From assembly GCF_000003815.2 (NCBI RefSeq), contig NC_049984.1, forward strand, positions 10,908,601-10,972,600: DNA of 64,000 nucleotides. Reading direction: 5' to 3'. The DNA is from Branchiostoma floridae. Taxonomy: Eukaryota; Chordata; Leptocardii; Amphioxiformes; Branchiostomatidae. The position numbers and the translations under genes were made by a program. Every line of letters starts with the position of its first letter. The first letter of the stretch is position 1. The notes beneath the pieces were generated by a model. That model had not been told where the DNA came from, ran no database searches, and saw nothing but the letters and a program-made list of their open reading frames with translations. Shown here one piece after another: positions 12,201 through 22,959 of this stretch.

Positions 12201-13174
12201 TGAGTTCCAGCTGAACATGTTTCTTGTTTCTCATCTATATAAATCGCTTTCTCGCAGTCAGTCTGTACAGATGCATCGCTGCACTGTAGTGCTTGCGTAC
12301 TATACATAGATTTATTGGAGATGTTCTGTAAACTACAAGCACTTTGGGCAACTTCTGCTTCATTTCCATCGACGTAATTTTCTTCCAGAATGTCTTTTCT
12401 ATCATAACTTTCCTCACATGTCTCAGTGAAATCCCTTTGGTTCTCCCCTTTACAATTGTTTTCTCTTACTACAAACTCACTAGTGCTAATACCCACCCCA
12501 CTAACGTTTTGATTCTTATATTCTTTCCACTCTTCCTTTTTGTTCTTTGATATCTGTTTTCTCTCGGTATGAATAAGCCTTGACCTGTGTTTATGATGCT
12601 TTGAATGCTTTTCATCCACATCATTATCTAAACTACATCTTTCTCTTTTACTGTGACGTCGTGATTGGCTGTCTGTTCTAGTCCTTTTTCCACTGTACAA
12701 CTCGTGCTCTGAGAATTTCTCTTTCCGTCTCCTTTCATCCCTCCATCGTTGATCTATTCTATCCTTGTGCCGTCTCTTTCCTTCCCGCTTACTATGTTTA
12801 TGCTCTACAGTTTTGCGGCCGGGACTAGGTTCAGGGTTGTCTTCTTGTATCTTAACTCTCTTATTTCTATGGCTACTGTGTGCACTGTGCACAGCTTTAG
12901 ATTGTTGATCAGCGCTACTACTTCCGTGATCCTTAAATTGTCCTTGTTGAAAGCACGGAATATCAACATCTTTCCCTTCCTCAACTTCGCTCTTACTTTT
13001 ATCTTTATTTCTCTCCTTCCTTGACGATCTCTTTCCATGTGCCACTGAGGAACTTTTGTGCAACTGGCTTTGTTTTACCTCCATGTGCCCCCATGTCCCT
13101 CTTCCACAGCTGATGCTGACGTATTCCACACAGCCATCCTCTTCCCAATCCATCTCGACATCCGATGTCTCCAT
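9278..13174 (-). CDS. Large single-exon protein with paired C-terminal zinc fingers
   Basis: An uninterrupted frame of about 1298 codons. I start it at the ATG 13172-13174 because it has a strong context (G at -3 and +4) and begins METSDVEMDWEEDG. The frame is open to 13312, but the upstream part is preceded at about 13185 by an acceptor-like tttcag, so that part may be intronic. Residues about 60-250 are rich in Lys, Arg, His and Ser, as in nuclear or RS-like proteins. The middle is long and low in complexity. Near residues 990-1050 are two finger-like motifs, CQICKKKF...H..H and CRMCEGQF...KHSC, both with C-x2-C and 12-residue spacing to His; the second is closer to C2HC. This suggests a nuclear DNA- or protein-binding factor. 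I do not recognise an orthologue. No clear AATAAA was found downstream. Confidence 0.8.
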   Translation of the reverse strand: METSDVEMDWEEDGCVEYVSISCGRGTWGHMEVKQSQLHKSSSVAHGKRSSRKERNKDKSKSEVEEGKDVDIPCFQQGQFKDHGSSSADQQSKAVHSAHSSHRNKRVKIQEDNPEPSPGRKTVEHKHSKREGKRRHKDRIDQRWRDERRRKEKFSEHELYSGKRTRTDSQSRRHSKRERCSLDNDVDEKHSKHHKHRSRLIHTERKQISKNKKEEWKEYKNQNVSGVGISTSEFVVRENNCKGENQRDFTETCEESYDRKDILEENYVDGNEAEVAQSACSLQNISNKSMYSTQALQCSDASVQTDCEKAIYIDEKQETCSAGTQTTFNSGRSTDVCVQADRKEWLRDRLVQVSPVVHSRHTQTHAVEEKLCSASESQVQVERCCTDPSAVPGVTSCNAGVQVMNDYWLSQQGTQTTPQAGRSVVCQTSPINVNTEDASTASAKTSKNGTALSESQEAGARMMTGAEQPSVGKCEETHAGCYCDGRHDALLSQQSMYTAVGIHGNSELDHPRVVPIPTPPPPGRNVDDFDLSRLLEAYRTLYNHHVAFTAENISNSARTVLPLGHNREDTCTAKPPSSPRAEITHTKRTGEIANMLGSSRTERCDGANAITASGAEWSWPVIARKDDLVNKEEDCTMGSGAIGEHVDSFSVCDDSPEERGAAIFSRDKPVGNRSCKLLQQGGKESPGISPLDAAEVLFAMSKKSNNEDSDDNRKGDDGSGSAAFHGCRTVEYPNAVEDGSCLDLSIRRVIDPYVDNAVTVDVDEKLITAGIGNSTLNGNLLAETTWWSDDESVALIQGSPNSSDQGKDSRLDTTICKASSSATKLASQEDGTFGTVCSASSPSPSHVTLVQEKPVCFHVKEQETLSHAPACEENVLGDHMHPGTSVEMTSEKEYDESFTVTTRQQWKNFVSAMQLQAQTKKASVKVDSTQPCDSLEQGTKEVKIEPSASKEDENLSVQPGSNIQPSYQKTQPLRGKKIHMRKVDHRLRSSYTCQICKKKFKSYARFFYHLRHSVKCSKAGKQRLGKTMYVCRMCEGQFATNVGYEKHSCFKERMLRPRVRRVSYNDDGCTESDVNTSTSKNSQCAGEEAEFHLAETSAISEESQTTESCEKKAWESECENNLMDAADGTAKGQRSDCQLKSEMVNTILNMFVNDHQQGYSSTIGNIDNTQPGCCETLGMQMNVPGGVQDPNLNTEELDTSKASMDTYGAAQAVQQYSDEVFRRELQVIADGLVDSLLGGNCDDTSHQSTQGGLVYNSVDPVGIDHTYSAQVTAVIPTQELPPAVAMDMLTAALTVPKE

Positions 13175-13312
13175 AGCTACGTCTGAAATGTACACAGTTA
13201 ACGTCGTATGAGGAGACTCGTGGTTCTCGCTAGCGAAATGCATTGTCGGTAATATGTCAAAGGTAAAGGCCCATAAGACGTCAACAAAACACATCTGGAT
13301 ATTGTTGTTCAA

Positions 13313-15239
13313 ACCGACAGATGAAGTCAGAACATGTTTTAAATATGGTCGGCCGGTCCGGACCAGAACTGTTTACAAGTTGGGACATTCATCTTTAACA
13401 CACCACCCACTGTGCATTTCGCTGAGCATGCACATTTAGAACCATAAGACTCTTTATCAGTATCATGTTTAAAAATCAATGTGCTCTATAAGATAGAAAG
13501 TAGCTGAAATACTATAATATGTGGAAGGTAGTTGTCAACTCCTAATGGACTCTACAATCCATGATTTGTTTACTCTTTGCAGACTAGACACTCTAACTGA
13601 CTGACCACACATCTAAATAAAGGTGTGCGTTAACATACAACAAATAAAAGTAACTGTTATTTGATTGAAAATGGGAATACAAATAGTTCGTCGGAAATTG
13701 TGGCCGAGACTACCTTGCCAAAGTTAAAGTGATGAAAGGACAAGGCAACTTAATTACGTTCAAAACAACTGATACTCTATCTTGTGTTTGTCACTATGTG
13801 CTCCCCTTATTGCAACGCATGGGTGGAAATGTACCGACAAACGTTTACTCTATCTGACATTTTAGATTAGAGGATACACGTGTCCATTTGGAGTTCATAG
13901 CTTCCAAATGCTAATTTGGTATTTCGGACACATTCATGTGCTAATTTTTGTACCGCTCGTGCTAATTTCTGTACCGCTCCAAAAATGACATATATGTAAC
14001 GCCTTAAAATACCAGAAGATTCTGTTATTTCAGTCTCATTTTTAACATCCGGCAAACTCATATTTCTCAATACCGCAACCTTCAACTATATCTAGTAAAC
14101 TCAGCTGAGAAAAAAATTCCACATTTGAGCCCCCCTCCCCAGTTTCCAAACCAGCAGTGATGTTGACACCCGGCATAGGCCGTTGAATCTAACGTTAAGT
14201 ACCAATTCAGAACAGAAAATGTGCAGTACTTGGAGGTATTCTAGACAACAAAGCAAGCTACGACAATCATTGTTCACCTCACCTCTTGCAGAACTACGCT
14301 CTCTGACTTCTAAGTTTTTGCAGTGACTCCTGTATGCGTATGAGAAAGATAGCAGACAATTCAGGACTTCTGGCCGTAATTTTCAAATAAGATGGGAGAA
14401 GATGTCTGAGCTGCAACTATTTTATCTGGCCGTCGTGTTTCTAGACTCGACTGATGTACTTCTATAAGGCATAATAACTTATTCATAATCACGATATTTG
14501 GGCAAGATATTAAGCATTTGAGGATTTTCTGCAGAAAACATGTTTACAAATAATCTGCTTGTACACTTTAAGTTCTGTCTGTGAACCGCCAATCTGTTTA
14601 TATTGTTTATGGGCAAAGTTTTCTTGTTACATGTATTAAAAGTCGATCTGCTTATTACATATTTTCATGTTTATTGTTTTAGCTATTACCTTGGCTATCA
14701 ATCAGCTGTTCTAGATATTGCTTACAATGTTAAGTATGGTAAACACCCAGAGATGATAGCCATTTTTTATAATTACATTAACATTCCTCTTTGTAGCTTA
14801 GCAATGTAATTGATCCCATCTATCTATTTTAGCAGGGTCTTAAGCACATTTTAAAGCATGTTAGGCTTTGATAGAACAGACAAACCGGAATATACTCTCC
14901 TCTTCTACTCCAAAAACCCATACCTAACACCGCCCCCCCCCCCACACACACACTGACTTCATCTGATTCGTAATTCACCAGGATAGCTAGTTCTCGAGTG
15001 TATTGTAATCCTTGGTGTCTATGTCAGTTATCTCCGCTTCTGGGCCTCATTTCTGTGTGTTGTGTGCTCCAAGACTGTAAACGGTGTAGCGCCTCCCAGC
15101 AACTTGGGACGTGAGACAGGGTAACGGTTATTGTAATATTCAGTGTTTTCTTAGAACCGGATAGGTCGGACAGTGCGGCGCATATTTTTTCGTACAGGAA
15201 GCCGTCGGTTAACGGTGCGTCTCAACGGTGGTGTGCTTT
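13313..15239. other. Intergenic stretch, no supported gene
   Basis: AT-rich sequence upstream of the zinc-finger gene. It holds a poly-C/CA run at about 14933-14953 and scattered short frames without domains. The zinc-finger promoter presumably lies at its left end. Confidence 0.45.
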
Positions 15240-15790
15240 CTTAATGGTAGTGCATGATGTTCAAACCGACATGACTATCTCTGTCCGTAATGTTGACTGA
15301 TGTTCAAACTAACACTACCATTCCTTCATTGGTACTGAATGGTGTTCACACTGACATGACTATCCCTGTCCTTAATGTTGATTGATGTTCAAACTAACAC
15401 TACCATCTCTGTCCTTGGTGCCGAATGGTGTTCACACTGACATGACTAGCCTGTCCTTATCCTATCCTTAATTTTGAATGACGTTCACACTGTCACTACC
15501 ATCCCTGTTCTTGGTGCTGAATGGTGTTCATACTGACATGACTATCCTGCCCTTACCCTATCATTAATTTTGAATGATGTTCACACTGACACTGACACTA
15601 CCATATCTGTCCTTGGTGCTGAATGATAATCAAACAGACATTACTATCTCTGTCTTTAATGTTGACTAATGTTAACAGTGGCATTACAATCGCTGTCCTT
15701 GATGCTGAATACTAAGTAATGTTCCCACCGACATAACTACTACCCCTGTCCTTGGTGCTGAATGATGTTCAAATTGACATTAACGTACGC
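15240..15790 (+). repeat. Degenerate minisatellite (tgatgttcaaactgacat... units)
   Basis: About nine diverged head-to-tail units of roughly 55-65 bp. Each carries a version of gatgttcaaactgacat, then actatctctgtcctt, then (g)gtgctgaatg. Unit length varies by small indels. It is non-coding in all frames. Confidence 0.7.
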
Positions 15791-16109
15791 CCCTTTACCT
15801 GGGCCAGCTACAAAAAACGAGTGCAATAGAACTGATGTGCCAAAAGAAAAAAGTGCGACCCATAGAGCCTGCTAGGTGGATGCTAGGTGTTTTCTATCTA
15901 CTTTGTAAATACCATTCACTTGAAACACAGGTGCAATGTAGTAGCAGGACTCACCGGAGCCGACAGATTCACCCGATGCAGATACATGAACTAGTATCTA
16001 TTCATGTTTAGAATGAATGTCTCAATAAAGAAGTCAGTAGAATGCCTTCTAAATCTATCTTAGTATCGGATACAACAACAAGAAGAGGCCTGTGTCACCT
16101 TAAAATCGG

Positions 16110-16490
16110 TGTAGCTAGCTGCTCTACATCTTTTGGACCAATTCAGAGTGTAGTGTTTGCAGCCAAAAGCTAACAATGGTAGTAAAATTATTTTGGAATA
16201 TTTCTTCCGCTTTTTTATGTTCGTTACCGATTTTGTTGGGTGATGTCAACACATTTTATGAGGAATTCTGGCGATTTGGATGTTTGCTTTTCAATGTAAG
16301 TCACTGGATAGGTGCCCGCTATCCCGTTACTTAGTTGTTGTTCTTCTGGATTTGTTTCGTTACACAAAGACAGAACTGTACAAACAGCCATCTTATTATT
16401 CCCACGGGAGGGGCTAGGATTCAGGCTACGTGATTGGTCAGATTTATCACGTGATAGGCAGACGGACAGAAATAGCTTTATTGCCCTCAT
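16110..16490 (+). repeat. Duplicated segment, copy 1
   Basis: This stretch and 17130-17520 share the same order of blocks: agagtgtagtgtttgcagcc, atatttcttccg, gttcgttaccgattt, gtttgcttttcaatgtaa, cgttacacaaagacagaactg, ggctaggattca and ttggtcagatttatcacgtg. A diverged partial third copy seems to lie at about 16920-17095. The copies sit upstream of the carboxylesterase gene and carry inverted CCAAT (attggt) and E-box-like cacgtg motifs. Confidence 0.65.
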
Positions 16491-17129
16491 TTGTTTCTCG
16501 ACTGTCTCAAGACAAGACACGTTTCTAGAAGAACCGTCTTATCTAGGCCACCGACAGAGACAGCACTCCTCGGTATGTACCAATTGCTTAAAATTGTTGC
16601 CTCGTGATTTAGATACTGTTCTGTTCAGTGTAAATTTTTGGTATAGTTGATATAGCGGGACATGTTGAGATACGGACGCGTGTATAACGTTATGTTCTGG
16701 AAGCTGGGAAAACAATTCGCTACAATCCTACCTGTTTTATCATACATGTCATTGTCATTGCAAAGATAAAGCTGACGCGTTATGTACGAATTCTAAACGT
16801 CGGTTACTGATTCTGATAAGGAGTGGTCAACTCGCACTTCAGAGGTTTTTCTGGCCATATTGGTCTTTTTCTTTGGGTTTAAGCAGAGTATGTGAAGGCC
16901 CGGAGTCAACTTGAAAACTGTGGTTCTAATTCTAGTCGCTGTTTTTCTAAACCTGTTTAGAGTGTGATCTGTGGCGTTACTGTTAACAATGCCATGGTGG
17001 CAAAGGTGGTGCTTCTACTTTTGAAATATCTTTACTGATTCCCTCGGGTCTGGTCAGTCTTTATTTCTTACGTTTTGGGGCCATTTTGATATTACGCCAC
17101 ATGTAGAGGACGGAGGCCCCCTTACAATC

Positions 17130-17520
17130 GGTCTAACCCTGGAAAACTAGCTGTTCTTCTGCTTCTGTTGGGCCAGTTTAGAGTGCAGTGTTTACAGCCG
17201 CAGTTCAGGATGGTTGTAGAATGGTAATTGGATATTTCTTCCGTTTCTTATGTTCATTACTGATTTCGTTAGGGCGTGGCCAGTACACATTCTATAAGTT
17301 TTTTTTCTGTCAATTTTGAGGTTTGCTTTTCAGTGTAAACCACCGGGTAGTGACGCGGCATCTCCTTACGCAGTTGTTGCTCTTCTGTATTAGCTTCGTT
17401 ACACAAGGACAGAACTGAAACGTCCATCTTAACATTCCCACGGGGTATGGGCTAGGATTCAAGTACGTGGTTGGTCAGATTTATCACGTGATAGGCAGAA
17501 TGACAAAGAGCTTCATTTTT
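17130..17520 (+). repeat. Duplicated segment, copy 2
   Basis: Second copy of the 16110-16490 segment, about 1.0 kb to the right and roughly 75-80 percent alike by eye. The strongest conservation is at the 3' end, around ttggtcagatttatcacgtgataggcag. It ends about 300 bp before the carboxylesterase start codon. Confidence 0.65.
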
Positions 17521-17524
17521 TCTA

Positions 17525-17778
17525 TCATTTGTTTCTTGTATTAAAACCAAATGACCTGGAATTTGGTATGAAGGTGTATCGGACATGTGCCCACAGTACT
17601 TCATTTTCACTTTGGGCATACACAACTTAAAAATTATTGAATGTGGTGATTTTTTGGCCATTTTCAGACTAAACATGTATATTTTTGGCTATGCCTTTGT
17701 ATTAGAACCAAATGACCTGAATCTGGTATGAGTACACGTACGGTACTGGACTCCATTCCCACTCATGGCGTATATAAT
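17525..17778 (+). repeat. Short tandem duplication next to the esterase promoter
   Basis: The block tgtattaaaaccaaatgacctggaa... (from about 17536) recurs about 160 bp later as tgtattagaaccaaatgacctgaat... (from about 17697). In each copy, similarity continues through a tggtatga phrase to a gta-rich end. The second copy runs directly into a TATA-like box. Confidence 0.5.
17771..17777 (+). promoter_or_regulatory. Possible TATA box of the esterase gene
   Basis: TATATAA lies 45 bp upstream of the esterase ATG, a spacing compatible with a very short 5'UTR. An alternative is that atgcag at 17791-17796 is a splice acceptor and the promoter is further upstream; sequence alone cannot decide. Confidence 0.3.
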
Positions 17779-17815
17779 TTTTCTGTGTTAATGCAGGACA
17801 TTATCGTCTCCAGAC

Positions 17816-20800
17816 ATGATGATTCCAGTTCTAGCAGTCATATTTGCTGTACCAGTACTGTCTGATGTACAAGTGGTAAAGGCAGCTGCAAATGTGACGG
17901 CAGTACCAAACGTGACGGCAGCGTCAAATCTGACGGCAACAAGAACGCCAGCGTCAAATGTGACGGCAACGACAGCACCAAATGCGACGGCAGCGCCAAA
18001 AGTGACGGCAACAACAGCGCCAAATGTGACGGCAACACCAGCGCCAAATGTGACGGCAGCACGAAATGTGACGGCAGCGCCAAACGTGACGGCAGCGCCA
18101 AACGTGACGGCAGCACGAAATGTGACGGCAGCGCCAAACGTGACGGCCCCTGCGGGAAGAATCGTTGGGATACAGCAGGACGTGCTCGGAACGACGGTTA
18201 ACACCTTCCTCGGGATCCCGTTCGCTACACCACCAATAGGAGACCTGCGATTCAAACGTGCTGAGCCCAAGGAACCATGGGAGGGGATATACCAAGCAAC
18301 ACGGTACAATAGGCCTTCATGATTGTTCAATAAAAATCCCTTACAATGCAATTCACCAAAGACTCATATATTTGTAGAGATAGCAATCTGGCAGCTTCAC
18401 TGGTAGAGACTGCAATCGCAATTCGTCGCAAGGTGTTGTGTCACCATTACCCTTTCCAAGGTTTCCAACAAAAAGGCACACCGCAGTTCCTTAGCCGGCG
18501 CTGCGAGGCCTAAACCTCCATTACTTTCACCCAGATCTATCCACCACGACAAAACACGAAGCTCCGCTGCAGCACCGCAGCAACCCGCTAGGATCCCAGT
18601 TATCAAAATTGACATACGTCTCTCCGACACCTACACACTTACCAAATATATATCCGGAACCTTCTAGTTCTAGCGAAGGTGATGAATAGATGATAACAGC
18701 ATAACCATAAAATGAAAATAAACCAAACACATAAAATGATAACGCAGTCTTTCAGATCACGTATTTTTCATTTCTTCATGTCTGATGTTCTTAAATCCCA
18801 CAGAGCACCCAACGCCTGCAGTCAAGAAGTATACGAGGATGACTATTATCTGTGGGCAGTGAACACACCAGTCAGTGAGGATTGTTTGTACCTGAACGTT
18901 TGGCAACCAACTCCCGTCCCCACCGGAGCCGCCGTGATGGTCTGGATATTCGGAGGAGGATTTCAGATGTAAGTATCAGAATATATCAAGGAAAGAAGTT
19001 AGAAAGATCATCTGTGACGGTAAGAACGTGTCAGTACACAAAGAAAAGCTCTTACCAGAAAGCTCTGTCCCCTGTCCCATCTCAAGCTGAAATGACCCGA
19101 AGCCTGACCTGAGAGTATGACGTCAGCAACGGGTCAGAGGTGCCCGGGAATTGGTATCAGCCCCCGTCTGGTTGACAGCCTTGTGAAACATATGGCCTCT
19201 TTCACTCTTATCAGAAAGTACAGTAGAATGTGTGTTAATAGCATAGCTAGTAAAGGTGTAACCTATCCAAATGACTACCGATAGAGATGATTGTAATTTT
19301 CATTTACCAAAACAATTTATGTATAAAGTAGACGATTACTAGTACGTGATCTTGGGATTGAAAATAATGCACATTTTCTACGTGCTATCTGTAAACAGTC
19401 ATAATCGCAGACGTGATGTTTTTGGATGATTATGATGATGACGAAGCTCAGGTGATCAGCCATAATGAATAGAATTGCAGGGCATGATGTTTTTACAGAT
19501 ATTCATTATTTTCGCATTTCAAACCCAGGGGGTCGTGTTCATCTGTCACGTACGATGGAAAGTACCTGGCGGCAACCGAAGGGGTGATAGTTGTAGGGAT
19601 GAACTACCGAGTCAGCACACTAGGGTTCCTGTATGCCGGTACTGAAGACGCGCCCGGTAACGTTGGTCTGACGGACCAGGTCTTGGCACTGCAGTGGGTA
19701 CAGGACAACATCGCGTCTTTCGGAGGGGATCCTTCAAAAGTGACACTTTTTGGGGAAAGCTCTGGAGGAGTCAGCATTGGCCTGCATCTGATTTCTCCTG
19801 GCAGTTGGGCTCTTTTCAGCCGCGCGATACTACAGAGTGGGACTGCTCTAATTGAAGCTCGAGGGGGCGGCGATTCCAAGGCTGACGCGTATAATAAAAC
19901 AATGAGGTTTGCCCAAGCTCTCGGGTGTCCCACAGAAGAAGGCGAAATGCTGGAATGTCTTAGAAGCATGGACGGACAACTGCTTGTGACTACCTGGGCC
20001 TTGGGGTACGAAACGTTCAATCCTATCATAGATGGAAATTTCCTTCCACTAAACCCGCACGTTGCCTTGGACAACGGGGCGTTCAAGAAAGCAGATATTC
20101 TCCTTGGTTCCAACGAAAACGAGGGCACCTACTTCCTCCTTTATGGCGGATCACCTGGCTTCAGCGAAGACACGGAAAGTCTCATCACCAAGGAGCAGTT
20201 TCTGGAAGGGATCCGTTATAACTTTCCTGCATTCAATGACTTTGCTGTGGACGCATCAGCCTTTCAATACACCGATTGGAAGGACCTTGGCAGAAATTCA
20301 ATGTACCGTGACGCTCTGGATTCCCTCTACGGCGAATTTTCCTTCATTTGCCCGGACGTCACCACTGGTCGTGCCCATGTCAGGAATGGGGCATCGGTCT
20401 ACATGTACCGCTTCGCCCACCGGGGCTCGATCTCTCCCTTCCCGCCCTGGATGGGAGTGATCCACGGCGAGGAGCTACCGTTTGTGTTCGGTCTACCCCT
20501 GGATCCAGCGTACGGCTTCAACGGGGAGGAAAAGGAGCTATCTCGAAGGATGATGCGACACTGGGCGAATTTTGCACAAACAGGGTACTTTTCATTTCTT
20601 TTTGAATCAAATAGATAATCATTTTCAATATTTGCTTCTAACGTGCTTAACGTATTCTAGTACAGTGACCTATTTTTAAGATATCTATTGTTAAGCCATC
20701 TAGTAGTCTTTTTCAACAACTTCTTAAACTTTCTTATAAATACTGACCTACCCCCCTCTCTGACACGTGACGTTGCTCGTGACGTTAGCAGTTGGTGAAT

Positions 20801-22086
20801 GCACATTCCTTACGTTTAATAGTCTGGCGCACGTTTGTTCACAATTATGCTTTTTTGGTTGAATCATGTGACCAATGTTTTTCCAGAAATCCAAATGACA
20901 ACGGCGAGAGGATTTGGAGTGACTTCAACCAAACTACTGGGGGCTATTTGGTGCTTGACGCGCTCCCAGCCCGAATGTTGACCGGCCCGAGCACAGTGAA
21001 CTGTGCGTTTTGGGACAACTACGTCAAACCGCTCATAAACAAGACAGGTAGGTAGCAAGTGGCAGGACAGGGCCTGGTCACAATATATATGAATTTCTCT
21101 GAGTTTAAGAATAAATAAAACAGTAGTTTATCAGGCTAGACCATGTGGAAGTAAATATTATGTATTTGTTGGCAAAGGTTATGATTACCTATCTAGTTAC
21201 GTATGTAGGTTTTATTTATTTATTCATTTTACACACACAAACCCACACGAGCAGGAGGCCGCAGCCCTCCTGAATTGAGTGAGATTTGTTACAATTAGGT
21301 ATCATAAAAACATGACATACACATACAAATGCAGGTTACAATTACCAACGATCGGCAAGAAAACAACCAGAAGGCCAGCACGAGACCTAATAACATTGCT
21401 AAGCAATTAAGTCATTGTACAGCCTTACAGCTGTGTGCACGAAGGACCTTCTCAGTCTTTCAGTTCTGGCCTTTGGCACAGAGAACAGGTTGTGGTTCCT
21501 CAGCTGCCTGCCTGAGGCTTTGGCTCGTTGCGGTTTCGACATCACGTGGAAACAACCAACATAGCCAATGATGGTCCTATTCGATTACGTGACGTCGAAA
21601 CCTACATACATAACTACAAATGTAATTATGACATTTGCATGAATAGCAAATGCATGATCACACACACTGAAGAATATTTGATATGACGATTGGACTGCAA
21701 AAAGTAAGAGCCAATCAGATTTCTGAATGTCTCACGCTTCTGATTCATTTTGAACGGTGTGTAAGTGACAGGAATGGTACATGGGCTTAATAATTGTGCA
21801 ATGGCTAATGTAGTTCATTTACATCAGAGTATTGAATATACTTACGTTATATGTGAACTTTCTTCTTAAGTGCCATTCAATCGTTTTATGTTGCTAAATT
21901 TCTTTGCGACACGCTTTTTACATGACATTATTACTTCTTGCAGAGGCTTTAAAGCGAGGTGTGGAGAGGCCTAGTACGTGTAACAATACTTCTGGAGTAC
22001 TGGGAAACTACCACACAGGAAAACTACAGAGGATTGTGGCGATTTCCACACTGGTCATCTTACAGCTGGCCACTTTGAATGATTAG
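17816..22086 (+). CDS. Type-B carboxylesterase / cholinesterase-like, with N-terminal Asn-Val-Thr array
   Basis: Five exons join in frame: 17816-18303, 18804-18968, 19529-20584, 20887-21047 and 21944-22086, giving 670 residues. Residues 1 to about 20 form a signal peptide. Residues about 25-118 are a repeat of (A)APNVTA type carrying around a dozen N-x-T sequons, so the domain is probably held on a heavily glycosylated stalk. The esterase fold follows: signature EDCLYLNVW, oxyanion-loop GGGF, nucleophile in FGESSGG (Ser295), Glu416 in NENEGTYF and His530 in GVIHGEEL. The complete Ser-Glu-His triad predicts an active serine hydrolase. The C-terminus is a hydrophobic stretch (about 15 residues) ending LATLND, which could be a GPI-anchor signal as in GPI-linked acetylcholinesterase. 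Substrate is unknown; carboxylesterase, bile-salt lipase or cholinesterase activity are all possible. Confidence 0.9.
17880..18146 (+). repeat. Coding minisatellite (18-bp units) for N-V-T sequons
   Basis: Tandem units of about 18 bp, consensus gcagcgccaaacgtgacg, encode repeated A-A-P-N-V-T. Some are shortened or joined by T-T-A-P variants. Length changes stay multiples of three, so the esterase frame is preserved. The opposite strand is open too (17788-18351), but only as a consequence of the repeat. Confidence 0.85.
21215..21575 (+). repeat. Non-LTR retrotransposon 3'-end remnant
   Basis: The segment contains ggaggccgcagccctcctgaa and a block around cagccttacagctgtgtgcacgaaggacc. From memory these phrases recur in L2/CR1-like elements of amphioxus. 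It lies in intron 4 of the esterase. No reverse transcriptase frame remains, and identification is from memory only. Confidence 0.4.
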
Positions 22087-22145
22087 TCTAGATAGGCCCC
22101 CACCACTAACTTCTGTGCCCACGGCGTGTATCTTCAGCTATATCT

Positions 22146-22275
22146 GGGGTACCTGAAACGAGGATTAGCACGACGTGAAGTTGCTCAAAACACGTCGATC
22201 AACACGCACATTTCGTGTTGATCGACGTGTATTGAGAAAATTCACGTCGTGCTAATCCTCATCTCATGTTTCCCC
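22146..22275. mobile_element. Hairpin MITE (61-bp arms, 7-nt loop)
   Basis: Left arm 22146-22206 and right arm 22214-22275 are inverted copies with few mismatches, centred on aacacgcacatttcgtgtt. The core gaggattagcacgacgtgaa is repeated as ttcacgtcgtgctaatcctc. It starts 60 bp after the esterase stop codon, so esterase transcripts may contain this hairpin. The superfamily is unclear. Confidence 0.7.
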
Positions 22276-22766
22276 TATATGCTATTTTCATGGTACAATG
22301 TAATTGGTGAGCTGCACTGTTTGCCTTTTGGCCACCGCAGGTTAACATTTGCGTTCTTGGTCTTCCATGTGCGTTTATTGACTGCCCTATAGTAAGTCTC
22401 AGACTGGTAACTGGTTCATTCTATGAAAACACAAGATTCTAACCATGTATGCTGTTGTGATGCTCTACTATGCATGTGTATTAGTTTTATGTCTTGAATT
22501 AGAAAGATAAAAATGCCATGAGGTTAACAAAGAGTAAATATATATTTCACTTGGTCCAATACAACATACAGGTATATTGGTACTGCAACAAGCTTTGGTA
22601 CTGTCTTGTACTACTCGACTATTACACAGCATTGTTTCAAAGTCATACGTATACATTCTTATGCTCTCTCTGAAAAAAAAAATTCCCTCAAGTTAACAGG
22701 TATATACCAAGTACAGTTTGAGAAATAATCATGATGTCAATATCCCAGAAAACAATGTAACTGTTA

Positions 22767-22956
22767 AGCCCCGTTCACAAATCAAGAATTTAGCTCGGCC
22801 GAGTTGTCAGTGAGCTCTAAGTTACGAGGAGGTATGACCCTGATGCTGACGAAGAAACTCTGCCATTTGTTCGTAGGCATCAGGTTCATGCCTCCTCGTA
22901 ATTTAGAGCTCGCTGACAACTCGGCCGAGCTAAATTCTTGATTTGTAAATGGGGCT
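22767..22956. mobile_element. PIF/Harbinger-like palindromic MITE, TTA target duplication
   Basis: The 190-bp element starts agccccgttcacaaatcaag, ends in its inverse (tggggct), and is flanked by TTA at 22764-22766 and 22957-22959. The arms pair over about 75 bp each, including agctcggccgagttgtcag. The first bases match the termini of the element at 4125-5175, so the two are probably related families. Confidence 0.75.
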
Positions 22957-22959
22957 TTA

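Noticed and set aside
13175-13312. Extension of the zinc-finger protein to 13312
   Set aside because: The first codon there is TTG. An acceptor-like tttcag precedes residue 47, and the ATG at 13174 has a much better context.
17788-18351. Minus-strand 187-codon frame of Ala/Val/Thr/Phe repeats
   Set aside because: It is the complement of the esterase 18-bp repeat array; the plus strand has the signal peptide, sequons and homology.
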